From Monodelphis domestica (Eukaryota > Chordata > Mammalia > Didelphimorphia > Didelphidae): 64,000 nt of DNA. How positions within the stretch are numbered: position 1 is the first letter of the stretch; each line of letters begins with the position of its first letter. Positions 1 to 10,234 of this stretch are shown piece after piece. Position numbers and translations under genes: made by a program. The DNA is taken from the NCBI RefSeq assembly GCF_027887165.1, contig NC_077232.1, forward strand, positions 13,975,255 through 14,039,254. Direction: 5' to 3'. Below the pieces are notes generated by a model. It was not told the DNA's origin. It was given only the letters and a program-made list of their open reading frames with translations, and did no database searches.

Positions 1-280
1 ATCCAATGCAGAGTTCATATAAGATATTCTTTTGCCTTTGTGTAATCCAGCGCTTGATTAAGGATGAAACCAATCAGTTGCTCACTCCTAATCTCTACCA
101 ACCTCTAAACTCCTACATTGTCCCCTCTTTCCACTCACTTAATGGCTGCCCTTTAAGCACTGGTCACCTCTTTTCATGGCTTTGAAAGGATTCCCCTAAT
201 GACCCACAGTCTCTCCACTATGACACTGTGTTTCTGTGCATGTCAAATTTTGCCCATTTCTTCATTTTCTGTCATTTTAG

Positions 281-572
281 GTCCATGCTCAAACATTACC
301 AACATTTTCTGACTTTGCAATTTGCTGTGGATGAGATCAACAAGGACCCCCATTTGCTGCCCAACATAACCCTGGGATACCAGTTATTCAATAATTTACA
401 TTCTAACAAACTAGCTGTGGAGAACTCCTTGACGTATTTATCAGGGAGGGGTCTGACCATTCCTAATTATAGCTGTGGCAGGCAGCACAAGTCAGTGGCG
501 GTCATTGGAGGGATGTCGTCTGCACTGTCCATGTCCATGGCCACCATTCTAGGGCTCTATAAGGTCCCACAG
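281..572 (+). pseudogene. V2R receptor exon 2, copy A (orphan exon)
   Basis: The 292-bp exon is bounded by an AG acceptor (tttctgtcattttag) and a GTAAGG donor, and is open throughout. It encodes the start of the V2R extracellular ligand-binding (Venus flytrap) domain: a FAVDEINKDPHLLPN stretch, an NYSCGRQHKSVAVIGG segment and a final LYKVPQ ending in phase 0, as expected for family-C pheromone receptors. It differs from exon 2 of copy C (16288-16579) at four residues that I can count (S/F, E/Q, F/L, L/V). Its exon 1 would lie upstream of the window. No exon 3 follows before a second, deleted V2R remnant begins near 2445, so this copy is probably a fragment even though the exon is undamaged. 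Seen: open frame and splice sites. Inferred: pseudogene status. Confidence 0.85.
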
Positions 573-1488
573 GTAAGGAACTTTTGCATATTTTAATCAA
601 TCTTCTCTTTGGGGTTCAAATAGACAAATCCTTTATAATGTGTCTTGCTGCATCATTGGTGATTCAATTAGCAAAGATCAAGAAATTCTTGGCTCTGTTT
701 TGAAAACAGAAGCTCCAAAAAGTGGGCAAAATTGCCTTCCTTGATGGGATTCACTGTGTTATCTAGATGAGGCGATGCTCTCTCGATTCATTTGTTTTGC
801 CTCTGATGGTTCTGAACCAAGTCAAAACCTTCCCAACGAGTAGTCCTGCCCTCTCAGTTCACCTTTTATATGTTTGAATACCACTGTGCAGATTTTTGAT
901 GGAAGAGATTTCTTTTTCTCTCACCTCAGAAAATTCTCTTTGAAAATATCTCTGTGCCTTTTCCCTACAAGTATGAAGCACAAGAACTTCCCTTTCATGC
1001 TCTGAGCTAAGGAATTCCATCATGTTCTGTGTTTAAAGTTATCTTCCAATTCCAGCTGCTTCCTTCTGCAATCTGGGCTTGATTTGCTCAATATGTGATG
1101 AATCTTTTCAGAACAGAAATTGTTTATTCATTCAATTTAACTTATTTCAAGGGAATGTCTTTGTCTAGTGCCTAATATATATTTCATAACAATAGTCACA
1201 GACAATCACGGTGAACTAGATGTGACCTCTGTGCGATCTGTTTGGAGAGGCATCAGGGCAATGTGGGCCAGTTAAGTACAAATTCAAGATGCATTTTCTT
1301 TTTTGTTCCCAAACCAATCCCTCCCTGGGTAATGGAGATAGGCACATGCATCCTAACAGTCAGAAATTAGATATGCCAATAAATTCACTGATGCTCCTAT
1401 GCCATTGCTCATGTACACTGTCCTTGTTTCCCTAGAACATATTTTTAGTATTGTCACAATTTTGATTTTTCAAAGACCAGGTGGTTTT
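573..1488 (+). other. Intron 2 of V2R copy A, duplicated with copy C
   Basis: No gene is visible. The sequence is alignable by eye to 16580-17480 (intron 2 of copy C), including the shared gaaaacagaagctccaa tract just after the exon. The duplication therefore includes introns as well as exons. Confidence 0.75.
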
Positions 1489-1690
1489 TAAAAACACTTT
1501 TAACCCTCACTTTCCATTTTAAATCAATACTGTGTATTGGTTTCAATGCAGAATAGTGATAAGAGCTCGGCAATGGGGGTGAAGTGATTTGCCCAGGATC
1601 AGAGCTAGGAAGTGTCTGAGGCCAGATTTGAACCTAGGACCTCCCTCTAGGCCTGACTCTCCATCCACTGTGCCACCCAGCTTTTCCTTT
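1489..1690 (-). mobile_element. tRNA-headed CORE/MIR-type SINE (marsupial type)
   Basis: On the minus strand it reads tRNA-like head (A-box tggcacagtgg region, B-box ggttcaaatc), a MIR-like core with gggcaaatcacttcaccc, and a tail around attgatttaaaatgg. It interrupts the duplicated V2R intron and is absent at the matching place in copy C (around 17480-17500), so it inserted into copy A after the duplication. The same family recurs at 9182, 45240 and 48497. Confidence 0.8.
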
Positions 1691-2340
1691 TTTTAAAAAA
1701 ATCCCTTTTTAAAAAGTAATATCTTATGAATATTTATTTGTAAAAGTCAGTTTTTCTTCCAGGAAATACTGAGGGAAAGTGAAATACATGATTTATTACT
1801 CAAGTGTTATTCAGTACAATTTTACTCAAAACAGATTTATTAGGCTGTATCAGTTGACAGACATTGGACTAAAAGGTAGGGATTGTGGCAAATGAAATTT
1901 CAAAAACCTAAGAACCTCCTGTTGGTTGTCCTGTTGGGTCACCAATGGCACGCTAATTAAATTGGCCCTCTAAATTGTTGTTGTTCTTCCTTTGCTCCAG
2001 AGCACATGCGTTAGCTGTGACACATTCTCATCTGCCCATTCTGGTGGAGATTGTCTTCATGTGCTTGAGATAGGCATAAACTAACTGCTGAACAAGTCTG
2101 ATCCTAGTAAGCCATCCTCAGTCTGGTTTAGAGCATCTGCAAAGAAGGTTTTCCTGGTTTGTGGCCACTGAGTATACTCTAGCTTCTTGGACCCATGGCT
2201 GAGTGTGGGTAGATACCAAAGATGTATTGGTTTATCAGGGAAGCCTGACACATCTGCTGAGGAGTCTTCCTGGTCCCTTGTCAGGGTTGCTCACTCACCA
2301 ATTATTCTGCTATTTCCATACACACATGCACTGCTTTATG
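1691..2340 (+). other. Remaining duplicated intron of V2R copy A
   Basis: Intronic, no gene. It matches about 17500-18075 downstream of copy C exon 2, for example the paired ttgttgttcttcctttgctcc stretches. The similarity stops near 2330/18075, which marks one end of the duplicated block. Confidence 0.65.
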
Positions 2341-2444
2341 TTGAGATTGAGGTCTCTGTTCCTTGACTATTTCAGGTTTCCCCCAAAGTAGGGCAACAAT
2401 TCTCCCCTCACCCCTCCGCTTCTCTTGCAGGAGTTGTAAACTGT

Positions 2445-3445
2445 CTGCAAGATATTCTCATGTGTACTCAGTCACTCAAAATCCTTTGGTTCCTTCAAAA
2501 CTGATCCTGAATACCACTTGCTCTAAGAACTTTACCCTGAGCCTTCCAGTTACTGGAACAAAACACCAGAAATTACCTAGTTTCTATATGGTCATTTTAT
2601 TGTGCTGTTTATGTGAAAGTGTACGAGTTGTTTCTTATGAATCAAATATAAATAAGAAATGATGATTTCATTTCTCTATTTTGAACCCTATCTCCTAGAA
2701 TAATGATTAGAATTTGGAGGGGAGTTAGCAAAAACACATTTAGTGAATCACTGAATGAAAAAAGCAGCTAAAAATGTCGCAGATTGGATCCACTTCAGAT
2801 TGAGATTGTTATTGTTCCAATTGAACTGTCCCTGTGATGATGCCATCCGTGGATTACTTCCCAAGTTATTTCCTATTCTTCTTTCAATAGCTGATCAAAA
2901 CCTTCACTTGCTTTTGCAAACTTCCAATATCATCTCATTCTCTTCCTTCTCAGTTGAGGAAATTACCTTAAAAATATCCTGAGAAAACAGAAGTTGTAAC
3001 TTTGATCTGCTCCTTATCTATTCTTTATATCCAATGGTCTATTTCCACAGTTGGCCTGATGAAGAGATGCATCCAATCACTTGCATAGTCTTAGTTTCTA
3101 CCAACTTCAAACTTCACTTAATAACTATCCTTTAAACATGGGTCGCCTCTTCTATATGGCCTTGAAAGGATGCCCCTAATGACCCCCACTATGATACCAA
3201 GCTGTTTCTGTGCTTGTCAACAGTTGCCTAGTTCTTTCCTCTCTTCCTCTGAAATTCTGGTATAAAAACCTTGGTGCAATTGTTGGTGTTCTTCCTTAAA
3301 CACATCCCTCTGGCTATGATTCTCTGTGGCAGGAGAGTTTCACTAAATCAGCTTCACTAAATGCTGGCCTGGGTCCCAGTACTTAAATGGGATTTCTAAT
3401 TGATCAATTTAATTTTGAATTCTGACAACTGTATGCTGACTAACC
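2445..3445 (+). pseudogene. V2R copy B remnant lacking exons 2 and 3
   Basis: Positions about 2445-3240 resemble the 800 bp upstream of copy C exon 2 (about 15465-16260): shared ttctcatgtgt..ctcag, the gccctaatgacc motif and ctgtttctgtgc just before where the exon should start. Instead of an exon, the sequence passes at about 3240-3255 into material resembling the intron after exon 3 of copy C (about 53216-53420: acacatccctc, tctgtggcaggagagtttca, gatgctggcct). So intron 1 is joined to intron 3 with exons 2 and 3 removed. No coding potential remains. This is an eye alignment; the breakpoint is only good to tens of bases. Confidence 0.6.
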
Positions 3446-3599
3446 TATTTGGTGCTGGTTTATAAGCACACCAGCTTCAATCATTCATTCATTTGTAAAC
3501 AGTGGGGGTAAAAAATACTGTGCCTATCCAATCACGCTCATTCTCAGTGCCTGTATCGTGAGGCTCCTATGAGAACACAATAATATTTGACCATTCCAG

Positions 3600-3780
3600 G
3601 AGACGTAATAAAAGCCATGAATCTTGCCCAAAAGGAAATGACCTTTTGTTCTGGAAAGGGGAACACTGCTCTTAGTCATGAGCTACAGCCTCTGGGTGAA
3701 GAACTACACAATGCCACTTATCACATGAGAGAGGAAAAATATCCAAGAAGTATTGAAGAGATTGAAATAAAATGTTATAG
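3600..3780 (+). other. Unidentified exon-like open segment
   Basis: A 181-bp open stretch lies between a 3' splice-like ttccag and a donor-like atag/GTAATG. The frame gives a charged, helix-prone peptide containing LSHELQPLGEELHNATYHM and EEKYPRSIEEIEI, ending just after the donor. I do not recognise the family. It sits right after the copy B V2R remnant and just before L1 material. It may be an exon of an unrelated gene, a retrocopy scrap or chance. Only the splice-like borders and the hydrophilic frame support it. Confidence 0.2.
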
Positions 3781-3839
3781 GTAATGATGAAATAGTAGTG
3801 TCTTCCCTTTCCAGAATCAAAATTCATTTCTTTTAATAT

Positions 3840-5095
3840 TCCTGAAGAAAAACCAAAACTGAATAGAAATTCTCACTCTCAAATATAAGCACCAGGAGAA
3901 TGAATAAAGGTTAATAGGAAAGAGAACTCACAAGGGGATTAATAAGGTTAAAGTGCTTCCATGAGAAGATGACATTTGTAATTCCTAAGAACTTTATCAT
4001 TATTAGGGCAGTTAGAGAGAGAATACATTACCAAATGATATGAATGTGAGTTGAATATGATGGGATAATATCTAAAATCATTAACTAAAGTGTGAAAGAG
4101 GAACACAGTGGATGAATGGTTAAGGGATAGGTGGAACAGGGTAAATAAACTCACAAAAGAAAAGCATAAGAGCTTTTACAGTGGGACGAAATGTGGGGGA
4201 ACAGGAGAGGGGAGTGTTTGAACCTTACTCTCATTGTAATCGACTCATTTGGGTATAAAAATCCATCTTATCATAGAGCTCTGATGGTGAATCTTTTAGA
4301 AGCCTTAGATACCAAGTGCCCAAACTGTAACCCTCACATGGCATGTGAGTCCCACACTATGCCCCAGATGGAGCAGGGAGGAAGTACTCCCATTGGGCTG
4401 CTGGGCACAGGGTCATCATTTGAAAAATGTCCTCAGGTGCACATGGGAAGAGGGAAGGGAGCAACTCTCTCTGGTATACTCTAGCAAGGGTGCCTTAGGT
4501 TCACCAAGATGGCCCTAGAGGAATGCAGGAGGGAATGGGGATAAGAGAAGGGAGAGGATAGAATGGAGGACAAATTGAGGGAGGCAGTGGCCAGAAGTAA
4601 AATAATTTTGACGATGAACAGGGTAAAAGGGGAAAGAGTAAGATAAACAAAGGGAAACTAGAATGGAGGTTAAAACACAGTATACATAATATTGAAAATT
4701 TATTTTATAAGTTTCTCTAATATGTGCCTTAATTCTCAAATACATAAGAGAACTGACTGAAAATATATCAGAATCTAAATCATTCCCTAATTGATATATG
4801 GTCTAAAGAAATGAAAAGGTAGTTTTCAGATGAAGTAACTAACGTTATCTATAATTATATGAAGAAATGCACTAAGTCATTATTAGTTAGATGAATGCAA
4901 ATTGAAATAACTCTATGGTACCACCTCATACCTATCAGATTTGATATGAAGACAGAAAAGGGAATTGACACAGATTGATGGAGAAGTGGGAAAATTGGGA
5001 CACTAATGCAATATTGGTAGAATTATAAATTGATTCAACCATTCTGGAGAGGAATTTGCAACTATATCCATAGGATTTTAAAATCATAAAGACAG
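3840..5095 (+). mobile_element. L1-type LINE fragment with ORF2 C-terminus
   Basis: The last part (about 4700-5095) translates on the plus strand, with breaks, to the C-terminal ORF2 region: a YHLIPI motif, WWRSGKIGTLMQYWW and LIQPFWRG, matching the antisense copy at 19472-19750. The 3840-4050 part resembles 38780-38895, so both belong to one repeat family. A hAT-type MITE interrupts it at about 4277-4510. No intact reading frame remains. Confidence 0.65.
4277..4510. mobile_element. Non-autonomous hAT-like MITE
   Basis: The left end reads ctctgatggtgaatctttt. The right end, reverse-complemented, reads ctctagggccatcttggtgaacc, giving imperfect terminal inverted repeats around a gatggtgaacc core. 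The interior has the agtgcccaaactg motif seen in mammalian hAT MITEs. It is inserted in the L1 fragment 3840-5095. The flanking 8-bp duplication is not clean. Confidence 0.5.
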
Positions 5096-6190
5096 GGAGA
5101 GGAGTCAGATTGGTGGCTTAGTAGTAGTGAAAGTTGTAACTGCTCTGATAATCCTCTCAAAGAAATCTTAAAATAGTGCCTTTAAATGACTGGTGTCATG
5201 GAGCCAACAAGGGGATGGAATGAAGTAGTTCTCCTATGGAAAACCATTTGAAAGGTGGGCAGAGAGGGTTTAATTTCATGCGATAAGGAGGAACCAGAAT
5301 TAAACTGTGCACAGAATGTAGGCTACTCACTTCCCACCTACTCTGCCAGGTTCCAAACCTAGGCACAAATAATCTTTGAGATGGCTGAACCCTTCCAAAG
5401 ACAGCAGCAGAGCATCCCACACCCAACTCTTGAAGTCCCAAGTCCTGGAACAAGCCTATAGGGAGGCTCCAAAGACTGTAGCACTTGGCCCATTCAAACC
5501 TCCAGTGAAGCCTCTAATCCCTGGACAAAAAACCTGACAGCACTGCACTGAGTCATACAAGCCACCAGAAGTTCTAGAGGAGACTTAATCAGTAGTTTTC
5601 AGATCATTCAGGCTACGACCCTGGAAGAACTGAAATTTGCAGAAAACGGTAACTAGAGAAGACGGTAACAGCTAGAAAAAACTGAAGTTTGAGAGAGTAT
5701 ATTCTCTAACAACAACAAAAAAAAAGCCCACATTTTAGATGTAAGTAAAAGCAAAAAAGTAAAAGGCTGGTAAGATGAGAAAAACCCCAAATAAACACCT
5801 GACCATAGAAAATTTCTATGGAAATGAAGATTAAGGCACAGGCTCAATAGGGGAGAGAGAACAAAGGAGCCAAATGCAAAACTTCAAAGAAAAATGGAAA
5901 TTGGCCACAGATATTGGAAGAGCTCAAAAAGAGATTTAAAAAATCAAATAACAGAGGTGGAATAAAAATGGGACAAATGAATGAAAATAATACAAAAAGA
6001 AAATAACCTCCAAAGAAGGAACCAATGTGGTCTTGAATCCAAATAAAAGCATTCTATATTTTGCTTTCTTTATAAATTTTTTGTTTGAATTTTCCTCCAC
6101 CGAAGAACTAATATGGCAAATATTTTACAAGTCTGCACATGTAAAATCTGTTCAATTGATTCTTGTCTCTGAGGAAGGATGGGAGGGTGG
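5096..6190 (+). mobile_element. L1 5' end with ORF1 start, truncated
   Basis: It begins at about 5096 with an L1 5'-UTR-like gtcagattggtggcttag. Around 5860-6010 is a degenerate lysine/glutamate-rich coiled-coil start of ORF1 on the plus strand, similar to 57860-57990. It breaks into A/T-rich 3'-type sequence near 6050. No intact ORF remains. Assignment rests on the shared 5' motif and the ORF1-like coil. Confidence 0.45.
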
Positions 6191-6194
6191 GGTC

Positions 6195-6560
6195 AGAGAA
6201 TTGGGGGCTCAATTTTTAAGTTTATTTTTTATTTAATTAATTTAGAATATGTTTTCATGGTTACATGAACCATGTTCTTTTCCTCTCCTCCTACCACCCC
6301 ACTCCTGTAGCCAACAAGCAATTCCACTGGGTTTTACATGTGTCATTGATCAAGTCCTATTTCCGTATTATTGATATTTGCTCTAGTGTGATCATTTAGT
6401 CTACTTTCCCAGTCATATCCCCATTGACCCTTGTGATCAAGCAGTTGTTTTACTTCTGCATTTCTGCTCCCATAGTTCTGGATATGGATATCTGGAGGTG
6501 GATAGTGCTTTTTCTCATAAGTCCCTCACAATTGTGCTGGATCATTGCATACTTAGGATC
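6195..6560 (-). mobile_element. L1 3' end, antisense
   Basis: The order of motifs (catgttactt/ctttcctctcc, a gtggatagtgctttttctcata segment, then a caattgtgctggat segment) parallels the antisense L1 3' end at 19060-19210. No frame is open. Positions 6561-7085 to its right are A/T-rich with nothing I can name. Confidence 0.5.
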
Positions 6561-7086
6561 TTTTTTTTTTCCTCGATTCCTTTAGGCATGCACTTGTTTT
6601 TTTCATATTATTGCAACAATGTTTTAAACATGATGATATTTCCAGTGCATATTTGATGGCTATCTTTGTTTTATAACAATAACTATTGGATTTAAATTTT
6701 TACCTCCTTGTATATTGTTTGGGTCCAAAGCCATGCTGCAAGCATTATTGAATAGAAGACTGACAATCCTGTTAAAATAGCTGATTATTTTCATCTTGGG
6801 AGTATTTGGAAAACTGTACTTATTAGAGTCTGATGCCATGATTTTCACAAACATATGCCATTTGAAATGTTTTAGGAGTGATATTATTTATTTAAACATA
6901 CCCTTGTTGGGCAGCAAGCATACTACTCTGCTTATTTATTTCTGTGATATCTTGAAATGTTCCTTAGGGTTCAAAGCAATTTGATAGAAAATAGATTAGG
7001 AGACCTCATCCAAGAAAAGAGAGGGCTGCTAAAATGTTCCAGGATCATAAAGTTAAAATGTGTGTGTAAAATTGTGTAAAAATTAA

Positions 7087-7960
7087 AATGTATCAATAAT
7101 AAAAATATTATATTTTAGGAGATTTATTAATGATCAACAGAAATCAAGGAATAAAGAGGATACAAAATAAAGACCACGTGCCCATGGCTGATTAGCCATT
7201 TCAACCCCCCCTTCCCACATAGCACCATGCTTGCTGCAAACCAAAAAGAGGTGCAAATGGACTTCCTATTCACTAATATCCTCTGTCTACAGGAGGTATG
7301 TAACAACAGGAAGTCAGTGAGCTCCAGGGAAATGTAGTTCTTTTTTAGGGTAACCGATTTTCAATTATACACTTTGAAGCCCAAAATCTTCTTGCTCCCT
7401 GAATTAGTTCTGAAAATAGCAAAAAACACCCAAACAAACCCAAAACTTGAGGTTTGATATAGTGTCTCCCCAGTCACAGATGAGGAGAGCCCACACCTCA
7501 CATAAAGTCCTCAAACTGGGCTGGGATCTGGATATGAGAACCTGCTCCTCCCCTGGGCTTAGAGCTATGCAGTGACTTCTTGCTTTAGAACTTGGTCCCT
7601 ATTTAGGACTTAGCCTCAGACCTAAGAGGACTGCTCACTCTAGTGAAGCATACTGAAGCAGGTTCCCTCGCTTAGTGCACTCAGAATGGAGAACTTGGGA
7701 ATCAAAACAGGGTCTTAAGGAGCAGGTGGTCAGGGGTGTATATTCCATCTTGATTCCTAAGGCTGAAAGTTTTATAGGAGACTTGGAGCTGTCAGCCCTG
7801 GTAGCCAGCCTCAATCCTTCCTTAGTGGCCTTTACTGTGGCACCAGTGACAGTTTCCAGAGACCATTCTGTTGATCTGGGTGATGGATTCATTTTCTCTC
7901 TTTATGTTGACCTGGGCTGAAAAAGGATCAGACTATGATTTATTGGTCATTTATTGATAA
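7087..7960 (-). mobile_element. Possible LTR-like segment, unresolved
   Basis: The segment starts with an antisense polyadenylation-like tttattaatgatcaac and is more GC-rich than its surroundings. Open stretches overlap on both strands at 7635-7920, which argues against coding. A weaker relative may lie at about 18115-18330. No clean TG..CA ends or target duplications were found, so this is a guess at an ERV LTR. Confidence 0.25.
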
Positions 7961-8168
7961 GATCAAGGTTTTTGTTGTATTTTGTTAAGGGAAGACCTGT
8001 TGTGGGTTTCTAAGCTGAAAATTTTCCAGCTAGTTTTTCTATTCATTGTATCCACTCCTCATTTAAAAGTATTTTCCATTTGAGTCTTGTACTACATAGA
8101 ACTGTCATATTGCTTTAGTCTAGAGTTTGGAAAATCAAGACCTGAAATAAAGTTTCCTGGCTACCCAG

Positions 8169-9140
8169 TGTGACAAGGAAATCACTTTAAAAGACTGATA
8201 TATATTAATTTAAGGTCGCCAAGGAATTCAGCTATGTAATTCCTAAATGAAAACTTAAGTCAGCAGTCAATCTTTTATGGAGTTTAATTACAATAGGAGG
8301 AAGTAATTAGAGATAGAGAGAGAGAGAAAAAAGGGAGAGAAGGGAATAGGGCTTAAATACCCCTTCTGTTTAGGCTGGGCCAAAAGGCCCAAGCCCTTAG
8401 ATAGCTGGGGCAAAGAAAAGAGATCAGTCCCTATTACTCACGTGACCAAAATGGAGAAACAGTCCCAGAGGCCCCCACCTTCAGCTTCCTTCAGAGCAAG
8501 CTTCTCAGAGCACACCCCAACCACACCGACCAACTTCTAAAAAAACACCTCCAGTCTTCAGCCCCCCTATCCTTAAGGAAACCATCCAAGTTCCCTCCCC
8601 TCAGTCCTCACATCTACCAATCACTGTCCATCAATTTCCCTGTGCCAATGGAGGCTCTAGCTTAACCCAGGACCGCCCAGAGGTTTCTGGCTTTGCACAT
8701 GTCTGTTGAAGGTCATATTTTCAAATAATTAAATCTTTGCTCCTTTGCTACAGCCCTTTCTAAATCCTGTTAACCTGAGTAGGGTAGAGATTGGAATAAT
8801 TAAATTTTGATCTAGGCTGCAGCCCTTACTCAATCCTGTTAGGATTGAATAGGGTGGAGATTGATTCCAAGTATCTCCATTGTATCAATTCTAAAATCAA
8901 TCATGACTCAAAGAAATTCCTGTTCTATGCTTAAGCATAGGTCAAAGTCCTTTCCATTGTTCAGCAAAAGGTTTCTGTCCTAAAGTACTCTTAAGAAGGG
9001 AAGAGGAGGAAACTCTCATGCCAATGGGATTCACATTCCAATAGCCAAGACCCACTATCAATAGGGAATTTTTCAAGTATGAAATTTCCCAATGGTGAAA
9101 TTTCCAACATTTATAAGTCTAAGAAATTTTGAGGTTTACA
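8169..9140 (-). mobile_element. Solo LTR (family 1), target duplication CCAG
   Basis: It starts TGTGACAAGG, ends GGTTTACA and is flanked on both sides by CCAG (8165-8168 and 9141-9144), a 4-bp target-site duplication typical of class I ERVs. The family also occurs at 29951-30926 and 36763-37867 in the opposite orientation and at 39761-40458 in the same orientation. A GA-rich simple tract lies at 8310-8340. No internal retroviral genes remain. Confidence 0.85.
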
Positions 9141-9181
9141 CCAGTTTTAAAAGTGAGAATAGCTTTTACATTTAAAAGATT

Positions 9182-9395
9182 CTTTTTTTAAAAAAACCCT
9201 CACCTTCTACCTCAGAATCAATACTATGTATTGGTTCTGAGGCAGAAGAGTGGCAAGGGTTAGGCAATGGGGGTGAAGTGACTTCCCCAGGGTGATACAG
9301 CTAGGAAGTATCTGAGATCAGATGTGAACGCAGGGCCTCCCATCTTTAGGCCTGGCTCTCAATCCATTGGACTACCCAATTGCCTCCTCTTTTTC
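9182..9395 (-). mobile_element. CORE/MIR-type SINE
   Basis: Same family as 1489-1690. On the plus strand it shows ccctcaccttctacctcag, the diagnostic aatactatgtattgg and ggcaatgggggtgaagtgac, and ends at the tRNA-like head near ggcctggctctcaatcc. Confidence 0.8.
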
Positions 9396-10230
9396 TTTTT
9401 CTACAGAAAAATTATTATAAGAAATATTATTAAATAATAGGGAAGACCAGATTTGGTTCATAGGTCCCTATTAAACCCTTGGACTTATATTTTGTCAACC
9501 TCTACGTTAGACAGAGGTTGAGTTATTCTGTCCTCTCCCAATCTTGCTCTTGAAACCAAGAATTTAGCCACCATCTATTAATCATCTGTTTAGTGCAATG
9601 CATTATGGGAGGCATTGTGCATACAATGGTAGGCCAAGCTTCAATTTGACTCTAACGAATGCCAGGCTAAGAGTGAAATTGGTCCTACATAGTTAATTTG
9701 GCCAGGATCACAAAAGTGAGTCAATATAACATTACAAAGCAAACTCCAATTCCTTATTGAAAAGGGCATTTAAAAAGAAATCTTTTAAAATAGCCTTTAC
9801 TACATAGGAGTTTGTTATAATGAAGATGTGATAATGGAAAATGGAATAAATGGAATAAAATAAATGTTAATCCAGACTAAAATCATTCCTTAAATGCATG
9901 GGTTTAATATAAGTGGCTAATCACATGATAAGTATAGTAAGGATAAAATATGCTGAATGAGTGGTGGTTGCACAATGGGAAATTGATTGGAAGACACAGT
10001 CAAGGGATTCCCAGAAGGGGCAGGAATATCTGGGTCATGATCAGGCTGGATGGAGGAAAAACTCATGGTGAGGAGACCATCTATCTCTTGGAGTGTTGTT
10101 AGTCTTGTCCTTAGTCTCAGTAAAATATTTGGTACATAATGAAAGCCTGATAAAGTTTTAATTCCAATAAATTATTTATTTCAACTTAATGATGGCCTAG
10201 TGTAGATGAGAGGGAAGAGTATTAGAGGGC
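9396..10230. other. Intergenic sequence, nothing recognised
   Basis: A/T-rich, no coding frame and no repeat that I can name. Confidence 0.4.
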
Positions 10231-10234
10231 CCCA

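Noticed and set aside
7635..7920. Paired open frames of 85 and 81 codons on opposite strands
   Set aside because: Mirror frames in a moderately GC-rich repeat-like segment, without splice sites or known motifs.
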